A program made the translations under genes and the position numbers. This document shows, one piece after another, positions 1 through 8,000 of a DNA stretch of 64,000 bases. The notes under the pieces are model-generated. The model was not told where the DNA came from. It saw nothing but the letters and a program-made list of their open reading frames with translations, and did not search any database. The DNA is from Diaminobutyricibacter sp049994905. GTDB lineage: Bacteria; Actinomycetota; Actinomycetes; Actinomycetales; Microbacteriaceae. The stretch spans positions 1,426,001-1,490,000 of the forward strand of contig NZ_CP188258.1 of assembly GCF_049994905.1 (NCBI RefSeq), written 5' to 3'. The number at the start of each line of letters is the position of its first letter. The first letter of the stretch is position 1.

Positions 1-327
1 CGCGATGAGTGCCGGCATGCTCCACGCGAAGCCGCAGAGGATCGAGCCGACCAGGAAGAGTGAGATACCGATCAGGACGATCGGCTTGCGTCCGACGGTG
101 TCCGCGAGTTTCGCGTAGACCGGCACCGATGCCGCCTGCGCGAGGAGGTAGACCGAGAAGAGCCACGGGAACTGGGAGAACCCGCCGAGGTCGGCGACGA
201 TCGACGGGACGGCGGTCGCGAGGATCGTCGCATCGATGGCGACGAGCCCCGTCGTGAGCATGAGCGCGATCAGCACCGGTCCCCGCTCCGAACGGAATCC
301 GACTCCCTCACGTACTGCGGTGGACAT
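1..327 (-). CDS. MFS drug-efflux permease, DHA2 (EmrB/QacA) type, C-terminus outside window
   Basis: This is the first 109 codons of a major facilitator permease read leftward out of the window. The N-terminus runs from MSTAVREGVGF into a hydrophobic segment with TTGLVAIDATILATAVPSI, the aspartate-containing helix 1 typical of DHA2 multidrug exporters. It is followed by helix 2 and the loop DTVGRKPIVL, the MFS motif A (D-x-x-GRK). Family members have 12-14 transmembrane helices and expel drugs or dyes with proton antiport; the substrate cannot be told here. The ATG at 325-327 is the first in frame and no clear Shine-Dalgarno site precedes it. It diverges from the ArsR-type gene across 142 bases, so the ArsR protein could control it. 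Confidence 0.85.
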   Translation of the reverse strand, partial: MSTAVREGVGFRSERGPVLIALMLTTGLVAIDATILATAVPSIVADLGGFSQFPWLFSVYLLAQAASVPVYAKLADTVGRKPIVLIGISLFLVGSILCGFAWSMPALIA

Positions 328-433
328 GGCGCTCCCGGGCGATTGCTGGCGAATGACGACTCTCACAACAACGTACGCGTACCGGGTGCATTCCCGGCAC
401 CGGCGTTTGCTGCCAGCGGGCTCAGCGGGCGTC

Positions 434-462
434 TTGCGAGAGTCGCCGACGCGGGACATAAT
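434..462 (+). promoter_or_regulatory. Promoter of the ArsR-type gene (leaderless)
   Basis: TTGCGA (434-439) and CATAAT (457-462) are separated by 17 bases. The predicted transcription start falls at or beside the ATG at 470, so the mRNA would lack a 5' leader. There is no Shine-Dalgarno sequence. Confidence 0.55.
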
Positions 463-481
463 GTGAAACATGTCTTTCACA
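462..481. promoter_or_regulatory. Inverted repeat operator over the ArsR-gene start codon
   Basis: TGTGAAA (462-468) and TTTCACA (475-481) form a perfect 7-bp inverted repeat with a 6-base spacer that contains the start codon. It overlaps the predicted -10 box, so a dimeric repressor bound here would block transcription. Autoregulation by the encoded protein is an inference. Confidence 0.45.
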
Positions 482-1156
482 TCGGATGAGGAGTACGGGC
501 GACCGGAGGTGCGCCGCGAGGTCACCGACGTGCGTGCTCTTCGCGCGCTCGCGCATCCGCTGCGCCTCGCACTGCTCAATCACCTCATGTCGTTCGGTGC
601 GCAGACGGCGAGCCAATGTGCAGAGGTCATCGGCTCGACCGCATCGAACTGCAGCTACCACCTGCGCTCGCTCGCCCGCTTCGGGCTCGTCGAATCGGTG
701 GACCCGGTGGACGGCCGCGAGCGTCCGTGGCGCAGCACGGCGACGGGGCTCCAGTTCGGTGCCGCTGACGGCGAGACGAGCGACCAGGCGACGGCGCTCG
801 GCATCGGCTCCGCCGAACGACTGCTGGTCGAGAAGCAGATCGACGACGAAGCGAATCTGACCCGTCGCGCGGTCGCCCAACGCGACGAGATCCCGGCGGA
901 GTGGCGCGACGCGATGATGCTCTCGGGGTTCGCGCTGCGCATGACGCCGGACGAACTGAAAGCGCTCGGCGAGAAGCTGGACGCCCTCATCCGCCCCTAC
1001 ATCGGCCTGACACGCACCGACGCACCCGACGGCAGCGATGTCGTCGAGCTGCGGCTGAACGCGTACCTGCACCCGGATGCACGGCGCACCGCGGCAGCGC
1101 AGGCCAGGACCCACCCGGCCCCGAGCCACCCCGCCCAGAAGGACGGCGAGCGATGA
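470..1156 (+). CDS. ArsR/HTH_20-type winged-helix transcriptional regulator
   Basis: A 228-residue protein with a winged helix-turn-helix at about residues 22-80 (DVRALRALAHPLRLALLNHL, then SNCSYHLRSLARFGLVE as the recognition helix region). This matches the ArsR-like HTH_20 group that has a long C-terminal part of unknown ligand preference. No ArsR metal-binding CxC motif is visible, so a metal sensor is unlikely. The stop codon overlaps the start of the next permease gene (ATGA at 1153-1156), so the two are translationally coupled; such pairs usually have the regulator controlling the transporter. An inverted repeat over its own start codon suggests autoregulation. The last 25 residues are Pro/Ala/His-rich and probably unstructured. 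Confidence 0.85.
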   Translation: MSFTSDEEYGRPEVRREVTDVRALRALAHPLRLALLNHLMSFGAQTASQCAEVIGSTASNCSYHLRSLARFGLVESVDPVDGRERPWRSTATGLQFGAADGETSDQATALGIGSAERLLVEKQIDDEANLTRRAVAQRDEIPAEWRDAMMLSGFALRMTPDELKALGEKLDALIRPYIGLTRTDAPDGSDVVELRLNAYLHPDARRTAAAQARTHPAPSHPAQKDGER

Positions 1157-2424
1157 CCGACACTCTCTCCACGGCAGGCCGCCTGCGCTCGCCGCTACGC
1201 CAGCGCAACTTCGGCCTCGTCTGGGCGAGCAGCTTCGTCTCCGACGCCGGCGACTGGCTGCTGATGATCGCCCTTCCTCTCTTCGCGTTCGCCGTCACCG
1301 GGTCGGCGCTCGGCGCATCCACGGTCTTCCTCGCGGAGTTGCTGCCGACGCTCGTGCTCGGCAGCTTCCTCGGAGTGCTCGTCGACCGCTGGGACCACCG
1401 GCGAACGATGATCGTGGTCAACCTGATGCAGGGGCTCTTCCTGCTGCCATTGCTGTTCGCGTCGGCCGAGCACATCTGGATCGCCTACGTCGTCGCAGCG
1501 GTCGAAGCAAGCCTGGCGGCCCTCTTCAACCCGGCCAGGCAGGCGCTCGTGCCGCGACTCGTCCCGCCGGAACAGCTCGGAACCGGCAACTCGCTCATGG
1601 CAGTGAGCGAGAACCTCGCCCGCCTGATCGGCTCACCGCTCGGCGGTCTCGCCTTCGCGACAGTCGGCCTGCCCGGCGTGGTCGTGGTGGATGCGGCCAC
1701 CTACGTCGTCAGCGCACTCCTCGTCGGTCTGAGCCGGCCGCTGCCGTCGGGCGAGGAGCATGCGGACGGCCCGTTGCCGCACATCCACTTCCTCCGCCAG
1801 TGGGTGGACGGACTGTCCACGATCCGTCGCACCCGCCCGCTCGGCACGATCGCCGTCATCACGTTCCTCGGTCAGTTCGCCCAGGGAATCTTCCTCGTGC
1901 TGTTCATCGTGTACGTCGTGCAGCAGCTCGGCGCGGGCGATACTGCGGTCGGCGTTCTGCGTGGCGTCCAGGCCATCGGGGGAGTGGCGGGCGGACTGCT
2001 CGTCGGAGTACTCATCCGCCGGCTCTCCCCGCGCTCGCTCGTCGGCTGGGGGTACGTGCTCTTCGGGGCGATCTCGATGCTGACCTGGAACCTGTACTCG
2101 GTCATCACGGCGCTGTGGGTGTACGTCGGGCTGTTCATCGTGGTGGGAATCCCCGCCGTGGCGACGTCGGCGGGCACGATCACCATCGTGCAGAAGGTGA
2201 CGCCGGCGGATGCCCTGGGCCGCGTCATCGCGAGTATGGAGACGCTCGGCGGAGCATCCCAGGGCCTCGGTCTGCTGGCGGCCGGGCTGCTCGTCGCGCA
2301 CGTTGACGTGGTGGCCATCCTGAACGGCCAGGCCACCGTATACATCGTCTGCGGGGTCATCGGCCTGGCTTTCCTCGGGCGCGTGGGCACGGCAGAGCGC
2401 CCAGTAGCGCGAAACTCGCCCTGA
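1153..2424 (+). CDS. MFS permease, EntS/MFS_3-like efflux protein
   Basis: A 423-residue membrane protein with about 12 hydrophobic segments. It begins MTDTLSTAGRLRSPLRQRNFGLVWASSFVSDAGDW, the usual opening of the enterobactin-exporter-like MFS_3 group, and has the motif-A-like loop GVLVDRWDHRRTMI around residues 75-88. The reading frame is open upstream to 901, but the ATG at 1153 is chosen because it overlaps the regulator stop (ATGA) and gives the normal family N-terminus. These permeases export siderophores, macrolides or other small molecules; the substrate cannot be assigned. Co-transcription with the ArsR-type regulator suggests induction by the exported compound. Confidence 0.85.
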   Translation: MTDTLSTAGRLRSPLRQRNFGLVWASSFVSDAGDWLLMIALPLFAFAVTGSALGASTVFLAELLPTLVLGSFLGVLVDRWDHRRTMIVVNLMQGLFLLPLLFASAEHIWIAYVVAAVEASLAALFNPARQALVPRLVPPEQLGTGNSLMAVSENLARLIGSPLGGLAFATVGLPGVVVVDAATYVVSALLVGLSRPLPSGEEHADGPLPHIHFLRQWVDGLSTIRRTRPLGTIAVITFLGQFAQGIFLVLFIVYVVQQLGAGDTAVGVLRGVQAIGGVAGGLLVGVLIRRLSPRSLVGWGYVLFGAISMLTWNLYSVITALWVYVGLFIVVGIPAVATSAGTITIVQKVTPADALGRVIASMETLGGASQGLGLLAAGLLVAHVDVVAILNGQATVYIVCGVIGLAFLGRVGTAERPVARNSP

Positions 2425-2452
2425 TTGCCGGGGAAATCCGCTGCCGGGCACG

Positions 2453-2458
2453 TATGGT
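2453..2458 (+). promoter_or_regulatory. -10 hexamer TATGGT, leaderless start at 2465
   Basis: TATGGT lies exactly 6 bases before the GTG at 2465. The same spacing recurs before many genes here and supports GTG 2465 as the start. Confidence 0.4.
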
Positions 2459-2464
2459 GGCCGT

Positions 2465-5400
2465 GTGTGGCGACTCGACAGAAGACATGAGGACGACGAC
2501 GTGACGTCGGATTCCCGGACCGACGACGCCCTCAACCCGCAGAACTCCACCGAACCTCACAAGCTGAGCCTCGGCGACCCGAACGTGCAGGCGGGCAATA
2601 TCGCCGAACCGGTGTGGAGACGCTGGCGCGACGAGCTCGAGAACCTCGGCGGCCGGTCACCGCTGCTCCACTTCGACGACAGTGCGCGCACGCGCATCGA
2701 GCTGAGCTCGACCCATCCGGGCGGACTCCCGCAGTTCATCACCGGCCAGAGCACGCTGCTCTCCAGCCTCATCCGCGACGAACTCGCGCTGCGCAACGCC
2801 CGCCTCGCGGCGAACGCCATCACGTCGAAAGGCATCGAGCTGCGCTCCGTGCGCGGCATCGAGTCGGTGCACCTGGCGATCGGCCTCGCCCAGTGGCGGC
2901 ACGGCGGTGACGAGTTCATGGCGCCGATCCTGCTCCGGCCGCTCGCGATCCGCCGTTACGGTCGCGACTTCGAGCTGAAGCTCAAAGGCCAGCCGTTCCT
3001 CAATCCCGAACTCGCACGCGCACTCTCCGAGCAGTTCCAGATCACGCTCGACGCCGAGGCGTTCGTCGCGCTCGCACTCACCAACGGCGTGTTCAAGCCG
3101 CAGCCGGTCATCGACCGGCTGCGCGGACTCACCTCCCACCTTGCCTGGTTCAACGTGCTCCCGCGGCTGGTGGTCTCGTCGTTCGCGGATGTTGCCAGCG
3201 GGATGCGCGCAGACGCCGACGACCTCGACAGCCCGGTTCTCGACGCTCTCGCAGGCAACCCATCCGCCCGCCGCACCATCGAAGAGGCGTTCCGGCCCGT
3301 CGAGACGGTCGGACAGGACGAGCGGCCGCCCGCGACCGACGCACTGCTTCTCGACGCCGACGAGGAGCAGGAGAACGTCGTCGCCCAGATCGGCGCAGGC
3401 AACTCGCTCGTCGTGAAGACGCTGCCGGGAACGGGCGGAACGCAGACGATCGTCAACGCGATCGGGGTGCTCGTCGCCCAGCACAAGCGCGTGCTCGTGG
3501 TGAGTCCGCGGCGCTCGAGCCTCGACGATATCGGGCACCGCCTGACCCAGGTGGGGCTCCCGGGCCTCGCCGTCACGCCGCGCACGCTCCGTCGCGACGT
3601 CATCCAGTCGATCGGCCGCAACGAGAAGGCGACGCAGCCGCGCGTCACCGAAGTCGACGACGCGCTGGTGCGCCTCCGCAAGGTGCTCCTCGACTACCGC
3701 CACGCTCTGGTGCGGCGCGACCCGGAGCTCGGCGTGTCGGTGCTCGACGCCATCCACGAGCTCTCCCGGCTCGCCCTCCTGCCCACGCCGCCGTCGACGA
3801 CGGCCCGCCTCGACCGCCTCTCGATCGAAGCCCTCGCGACGGACCGCTCGGATGCGGCGGATGCTCTCATCAAGGCGGCACGGCTCGGGGAGTTCCGCTA
3901 CGGCCCCAACGATTCGCCCTGGTATGGAGCGTCGTTCGTCACGACGGCCGAGGGTAACGCCGCCCACGAACTGGCGAAGAAACTGAACCGGGCGGAACTT
4001 CCGCGCCTGCTCGACCGCGCGAACACCCTGATCGGCCAGACGCGCATGCGCCCGTTCGATTCGATCGCCGAACTCGGTGTTTACCTGCGCCTGCTGCTCG
4101 ACGTCCGCGAGACGCTCGACAAATTCCAGCCTTCCGTCTACGACCGGTCGCTCGCGGAACTCATCGCGGCCACGTCGAACCGCCGCGACGCACCGAACAT
4201 GTCCGGCGCGAACCGGCGTCGGCTTCGCAAGCTGGCGCTCGAATACGTGCGCCCAGGCGTTCATGTCACCGACCTCAATGAGAGTCTGCGTCGCATCCAA
4301 CAGCAGCGCATCCTGTGGCAGCGGTTCGCCGCGGCAGGCGTGGTACCGGAGGTCCCGGTCGGGATCGCGGATGTGATGGTCGCCTACCAGCGCGTCGCAG
4401 AAGACCTCGCCCGTCTGGACATCCCGCTCGGCCGGGTCGGCACGCCTTACTCACTGTCGGTGCTCCCGATCGCCCAGCTGACCTCGCAGATGGCGGGCCT
4501 CGCGGCGGACTCCGAGGTGCTCGCCAACCTGCAGGAGCGCACCGCACTCCTCACCTCGCTGCGCGAACGCAACCTGGACCCGCTGCTGGCGGACCTGTCG
4601 GAACGGCACGTGCCGGAGAACCAGGTGAGCGCCGAACTCGAACTCGCCTGGTGGCAGTCGGTGCTCGAGACGCTCCTCGCCGCCGACCGCGCGCTGCTCA
4701 ACGCCAACACCGGCGTGCTCGACCGGCTCGAGGCGGACTTCCGCCTGGTCGACGAAGCGCATGCGTCGGCGACAGGCCAGCAGCTGGCGTGGATGCTCGC
4801 CGAGACGTGGAAGATCGGCGTCGTCGACTGGCCGGACGAGGCCTCTGCGCTGCGTCGCCTGCTGAAGGGCGAGCGCACGACGGCCGAGAGCCTCAACAGC
4901 GTCGCGCCGCACCTCTCGCGCGCGCTCGCTCCGGTGTGGCTCGCCTCGCCGTATGAAGTGCCGGCGATCGCCAGCGACCTGGCATTCGACGCGGTGTTCA
5001 TCGTCGACGCCGGTGCTTCGAGCCTCGCGGAGAACGTCGGTGTGATCCGTCGGGCCCGCCAGGTCGTCGCTTTCGGAGACCCGGTCACGCAGACGCCGTC
5101 GCCTTTCGAGATCGGGCTGCACGAGTTGCCGGAGGAACCCGACGACCTCGACGTCGACGGGCTGCACGCGGACTCGGCGCTCGCCCAGCTGAGCGAACTG
5201 CTGCCGGTGTTCACCCTCACCCGCAGCTACCGCGCCGGCGGGGAAGACCTCGCCGACCTCGTCAACCGCCGTTTCTATGGCGGCAGGATCGACTCGCTGC
5301 CCTGGGCGGGCACGTTCCTCGGACACGGCAGCCTCACCCTCAACTATGTCGAGGGCGGCCACGGAATGCCGGATGCCGACAGCGGCGCCGTAGAAAGCGT

Positions 5401-6217
5401 CGACGCCGAAGTCTCCAAAGTCGTCGACCTCGTACTCGACCATGCGCTCAACCGTCCACGCGAATCCCTGATGGTCATCACCGCCAGCGCACGCCACGCG
5501 GTCCGGGTGCACCAGGCGGTGCTGGCCGCGTTCGCCTCACGCAGCGACCTGGCGGACTTCATCCTGAAAGACCGCCCCGAGCCCTTCACGGTGGTCACCC
5601 TCGAGCAGTCGGTCGCCCAGAGCCGCGACCGTGTCATCTTCTCGATCGGCTACGGACGCACACCGCACGGTCGCCTGCTCTCCAACTTCGGTGCCCTCGC
5701 GGAACCGGGCGGAGAACGCCTGCTCGCCGTCGGCATGACGCGCGCCCGTCGCTCGATGGACATCGTCTCGTGCTTCGCACCCGACGACATCGACGACTCT
5801 AGGATGCGGCACGGGATCGTCGCGCTCGCCCAGGTGCTGAGTGAGGCGGATGCGATCCAGTCGGCCGAATTCATGGTCGAGGAGAGCGAGCCGATGCTCG
5901 TCGATCTCGCCAGGCGGCTCGAACGGCGCGGACTCACCGTGCGACTCGGCTACCGGGGCAAGCTCGCCCTGGTCGCCTCGCACCAGGGACGCGCTGTCGC
6001 GATCGAGACGGATGCGGTCGTCAACCAGGGCAGCCTGCGCGAATCGCTCCGCCTGCGTCCCGAAGTGCTGCGCCGCCTCGGCTGGCACTACCTGCGGGTG
6101 CACAGCTTCGAGCTGTTCACCGATCCGGATGCCGTGGCCTCCCGGATCGCGCGCCTGATCGGCATGACCGACGTCACGACCGAGACGGCGCCCATCCAGA
6201 TCCCCGTCGCCGTCTGA
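2465..6217 (+). CDS. Large SF1-helicase-like protein with degenerate ATPase motifs and a REase-like C-terminus
   Basis: A 1250-residue protein with the layout of DUF4011/DUF3320-type superfamily 1 helicase-nucleases: an N-terminal domain (about 1-290), a RecA-like core (about 300-1130) and a C-terminal segment (about 1165-1250) resembling the PD-(D/E)xK-like domain of that group (RRLGWHYLRVHSFELF). The ATPase signatures are damaged. The Walker A region (320-328) reads LPGTGGTQT with Gly325 where the P-loop lysine belongs. The Walker B region (844-852) reads FIVDAGAS, keeping Asp848 but with Ala849 instead of the catalytic Glu. Motif III (GDPVTQTPSPF), the Tyr-Arg motif (SYRAGGEDL) and motif VI (VGMTRARRSMDIV) are still recognisable. 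The frame is intact, so this is not simple decay. GTG 2465 is chosen from a TATGGT box 6 bases upstream; GTG 2501 is an alternative. It is probably a structural or nucleic-acid-binding pseudo-helicase. Confidence 0.75.
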   Translation: MWRLDRRHEDDDVTSDSRTDDALNPQNSTEPHKLSLGDPNVQAGNIAEPVWRRWRDELENLGGRSPLLHFDDSARTRIELSSTHPGGLPQFITGQSTLLSSLIRDELALRNARLAANAITSKGIELRSVRGIESVHLAIGLAQWRHGGDEFMAPILLRPLAIRRYGRDFELKLKGQPFLNPELARALSEQFQITLDAEAFVALALTNGVFKPQPVIDRLRGLTSHLAWFNVLPRLVVSSFADVASGMRADADDLDSPVLDALAGNPSARRTIEEAFRPVETVGQDERPPATDALLLDADEEQENVVAQIGAGNSLVVKTLPGTGGTQTIVNAIGVLVAQHKRVLVVSPRRSSLDDIGHRLTQVGLPGLAVTPRTLRRDVIQSIGRNEKATQPRVTEVDDALVRLRKVLLDYRHALVRRDPELGVSVLDAIHELSRLALLPTPPSTTARLDRLSIEALATDRSDAADALIKAARLGEFRYGPNDSPWYGASFVTTAEGNAAHELAKKLNRAELPRLLDRANTLIGQTRMRPFDSIAELGVYLRLLLDVRETLDKFQPSVYDRSLAELIAATSNRRDAPNMSGANRRRLRKLALEYVRPGVHVTDLNESLRRIQQQRILWQRFAAAGVVPEVPVGIADVMVAYQRVAEDLARLDIPLGRVGTPYSLSVLPIAQLTSQMAGLAADSEVLANLQERTALLTSLRERNLDPLLADLSERHVPENQVSAELELAWWQSVLETLLAADRALLNANTGVLDRLEADFRLVDEAHASATGQQLAWMLAETWKIGVVDWPDEASALRRLLKGERTTAESLNSVAPHLSRALAPVWLASPYEVPAIASDLAFDAVFIVDAGASSLAENVGVIRRARQVVAFGDPVTQTPSPFEIGLHELPEEPDDLDVDGLHADSALAQLSELLPVFTLTRSYRAGGEDLADLVNRRFYGGRIDSLPWAGTFLGHGSLTLNYVEGGHGMPDADSGAVESVDAEVSKVVDLVLDHALNRPRESLMVITASARHAVRVHQAVLAAFASRSDLADFILKDRPEPFTVVTLEQSVAQSRDRVIFSIGYGRTPHGRLLSNFGALAEPGGERLLAVGMTRARRSMDIVSCFAPDDIDDSRMRHGIVALAQVLSEADAIQSAEFMVEESEPMLVDLARRLERRGLTVRLGYRGKLALVASHQGRAVAIETDAVVNQGSLRESLRLRPEVLRRLGWHYLRVHSFELFTDPDAVASRIARLIGMTDVTTETAPIQIPVAV

Positions 6218-6237
6218 GCCGTTCCTACGGTCCCGGG

Positions 6238-6287
6238 TTGTCACGAATGGCCAGTGTGACTGCGACGTGACTGGTCATTCCTGACAA
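6238..6287. repeat. Long imperfect inverted repeat after the helicase-like gene
   Basis: Arms 6238-6255 and 6270-6287 match at 16 of 18 positions around a 14-base spacer. The arms begin TTGTCA and end TGACAA. There is no T-tract, so it is a poor intrinsic terminator; an operator for the small gene at 6322 is equally possible. Confidence 0.55.
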
Positions 6288-6309
6288 CTCGAGCGGCCGG
6301 CGGTGCAAG

Positions 6310-6315
6310 TACGCT
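6310..6315 (+). promoter_or_regulatory. -10 hexamer TACGCT before the gene at 6322
   Basis: TACGCT is followed by GGAAGG and then ATG. The 6-base spacing implies a leaderless transcript, although GGAAGG could also act as a ribosome site in a longer mRNA. Confidence 0.4.
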
Positions 6316-6321
6316 GGAAGG

Positions 6322-6519
6322 ATGAGCCAGAAGCCGGTGCGACGCGGATCACGTCGCGCGCAGCTGCCGGCCGTGCCCGGCACGGATCCGACGCCGCAGG
6401 CGGTGCCGGAGGGGGCGGATGTCCCCGTGCGCGCGGGCGAGGACACCGACCGGGCCTGGGGCGACTCCTCAGACGCCAACGATGAACGCCTGAAGCGAGA
6501 CGTCCCGCCCCACTGGTGA
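6322..6519 (+). CDS. Small conserved hydrophilic protein, unknown function
   Basis: A 65-residue protein that starts with a basic segment (MSQKPVRRGSRRAQ), continues with a Pro/Glu/Asp-rich and probably disordered middle, and ends ERLKRDVPPHW. This kind of short acidic protein with a conserved Pro-Pro-His-Trp end is common in Micrococcales, from memory of related genomes; I know of no function. There are no membrane segments, cysteines or known motifs. The gene is monocistronic, convergent with mscL, and preceded by a TACGCT box and a ribosome-site-like GGAAGG. The strongest support for it being real is the clean start context and the tryptophan terminus. Confidence 0.7.
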   Translation: MSQKPVRRGSRRAQLPAVPGTDPTPQAVPEGADVPVRAGEDTDRAWGDSSDANDERLKRDVPPHW

Positions 6520-6540
6520 CGCCTGCCGTCCCTAGGCGTC
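6518..6540. terminator. Possible bidirectional hairpin between convergent genes
   Basis: GACGCCT (6518-6524) pairs with AGGCGTC (6534-6540) over a 9-base loop. It overlaps both gene ends and has no U-tract, so termination activity is uncertain. Confidence 0.3.
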
Positions 6541-6960
6541 GGGGGCGTGACGGCCGCCGGCAGGCGCCTGGTCGCGCGCGAGGAGGTCGCGGATCTCGGT
6601 CAGGAGGTCGAGCTCGGTGACCGGGGTCTCCGCATCCACGACGCCGGTCTCCCGGCGCTTCTGCGCGTGCTCCTTCGCCAGGTTGATCGGATAGACGAAC
6701 ACGAAATAGACGACGACTGCGACGATCAGGAACTGGATGATCGCACCCAGCACGGAGCCGAGCATGATCTTGGCGTCGCCGATCTGGATGACCGCGACAT
6801 TGTGGAGACTGTCCGCCTTGAAGATCGCCCCGATCAGCGGGTTGAAGATCCCGTTGACGATCGAGTTGACGACGCCCGTGAACGCAGCTCCGATGACGAC
6901 GGCGACAGCCAGGTCGATGACGTTGCCGCGGAGGATGAACTCCCTGAAACCTTTGAGCAT
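6532..6960 (-). CDS. mscL: Large-conductance mechanosensitive channel MscL
   Basis: A 142-residue protein. It opens MLKGFREFILRGNVIDLAVAVVIGAAFTGVVNSI, the hallmark amphipathic N-terminal helix and pore-lining TM1 of MscL. A periplasmic loop (FKADSLHNVAVIQIGDAKI), TM2 (about residues 66-92) and a charged C-terminal helix that normally forms the cytoplasmic bundle follow. The homopentamer opens under membrane tension on hypo-osmotic shock and releases solutes. The length is normal. AGGAG lies 8 bases before the ATG, and the gene follows the FmdB gene with an 18-base gap, so the two are probably co-transcribed. Confidence 0.95.
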   Translation of the reverse strand: MLKGFREFILRGNVIDLAVAVVIGAAFTGVVNSIVNGIFNPLIGAIFKADSLHNVAVIQIGDAKIMLGSVLGAIIQFLIVAVVVYFVFVYPINLAKEHAQKRRETGVVDAETPVTELDLLTEIRDLLARDQAPAGGRHAPDA

Positions 6961-6979
6961 GAGAGCTCCTTTCGTCTAA

Positions 6980-7297
6980 TCAGGACGCGGAGGTGGTGCT
7001 TGACGGTGTGGAGGAAGAAGACGAAGAGGACGTGGAGGTGGCTGCGGGGGTCGCGGCGGCGGGCGCGGGCGAGGCAGCGGGCGCGGACGAGCCGGAACCG
7101 GCATCCTTCGCTGCGCCGTTCGTGCGGGAATCGGTGCGGTAGAAGCCCGACCCGTTGAACGTCACGCCGACGGCGCTGAACACCTTGCGCAGCGCGCCGC
7201 CGCAGTTGGGGCAGTCGGTCAGCGAGTCATCGGTGAACGACTGCTGGATGTCGAACGCGTGACCGCAGGTCGGGCACTTGTAGGAATAGGTGGGCAC
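6980..7297 (-). CDS. FmdB-family zinc-ribbon protein
   Basis: A 105-residue protein. The first 55 residues are the FmdB/CxxC_CxxC_SSSS domain: MPTYSYKCPTCGHAFDIQQSF, then DCPNCGG, giving two CxxC knuckles for one zinc ion. The rest is a low-complexity Gly/Ala/Ser/Thr tail, and the last 16 residues are almost entirely Ser, Thr and Pro. The family was named for a putative regulator of formamidase, but its biochemical role is not settled. The GTG start at 7295-7297 is preceded by GAGG and yields the canonical MPTYxYxC N-terminus after initiation. It precedes mscL, and FmdB-mscL neighbours are frequent in actinobacteria (from memory). Confidence 0.9.
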   Translation of the reverse strand: MPTYSYKCPTCGHAFDIQQSFTDDSLTDCPNCGGALRKVFSAVGVTFNGSGFYRTDSRTNGAAKDAGSGSSAPAASPAPAAATPAATSTSSSSSSSTPSSTTSAS

Positions 7298-7343
7298 TTC
7301 AGCCTCGGCTTTCAGGGGGTATTGCGGACGGCGCCGGGCTCAC

Positions 7344-7373
7344 ACAGTGCCGATCAGGACAGTGCCGATCAGG
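7344..7373. repeat. Two tandem copies of a 15-bp unit
   Basis: ACAGTGCCGATCAGG occurs twice head to tail (7344-7358 and 7359-7373) in the 87-base gap between the cyclo-ligase and FmdB genes. A third partial copy starts at 7374. It may be a paired regulator site or a simple slippage duplication. Confidence 0.7.
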
Positions 7374-7384
7374 ACGGCGCGAAC

Positions 7385-7966
7385 TCACGAGAACTGGACG
7401 ATCCGTGTCGGGGTGACCGCCCCGTCGACGGGCTGGTCGTGTTTCTCCCGGGGAACCTCATCGACGAGTTCGGTGTCGAACACGACGGCGTATACAGGAG
7501 GACATTTTTCCATGCTGCCGAGGGTTTTGTCGAAATACCCCCGGCCCCAGCCCATGCGCATGCCCGTCGCGTCGACGGCCGCAGCCGGTATGACGATGAG
7601 GTCGACGTCGTTGATGGCGATCGGACCGAGGAGCTCGCCGACCGCTTCGGGCATGCCGTACAGGCCTTCGGTCTCGGATTCGCCGTCTCCGGTCGTCCAG
7701 TCGAGGAGTCCGTCTTCGCGGGTGATCGGAAGAAGCACCCGGAGACCCTGGCGGTGCGCCCAGTTGAGGAACGGCCGGGTGTCCGGTTCGATGGACGTCG
7801 AGAGGTAGGCCGCGATCGACTGCGCCGAGAGGTCGGTGGTCAGGTCGACGAGATTGCGGGTGATCCCCACGGTCGCCGCCTCGCGCTCAGGGACTGTCAG
7901 ATTCCGTCGTCGCTCACGCAGTTCGGCACGCAGGGCGCGCTTCTGATTGCCTGCGTCGGAGTCCAT
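7385..7966 (-). CDS. 5-formyltetrahydrofolate cyclo-ligase
   Basis: A 193-residue cytoplasmic enzyme of the MTHFS family, which converts 5-formyl-THF to 5,10-methenyl-THF using ATP. Seen in the sequence are the N-terminal KRALRAELRERRR helix that contributes to ATP binding and the C-terminal signature GMRMGWGRGYFDKTL (about residues 139-153) with the Gly-rich and Tyr-Asp elements of the folate/ATP site. ATG 7966 is chosen over ATG 7975 because TAGGAT (7974-7979 on the minus strand) sits 7 bases before it and would start a leaderless mRNA. It diverges from galU with 34 bases between start codons, so the two promoters overlap. Confidence 0.9.
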   Translation of the reverse strand: MDSDAGNQKRALRAELRERRRNLTVPEREAATVGITRNLVDLTTDLSAQSIAAYLSTSIEPDTRPFLNWAHRQGLRVLLPITREDGLLDWTTGDGESETEGLYGMPEAVGELLGPIAINDVDLIVIPAAAVDATGMRMGWGRGYFDKTLGSMEKCPPVYAVVFDTELVDEVPREKHDQPVDGAVTPTRIVQFS

Positions 7967-8000
7967 GTACGTCATCCTAAATGCCGATAACCTGTCCAAC

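Noticed and set aside
7344..7373. CRISPR-like repeat
   Set aside because: Only two adjacent copies with no spacer; no cas genes in the window.
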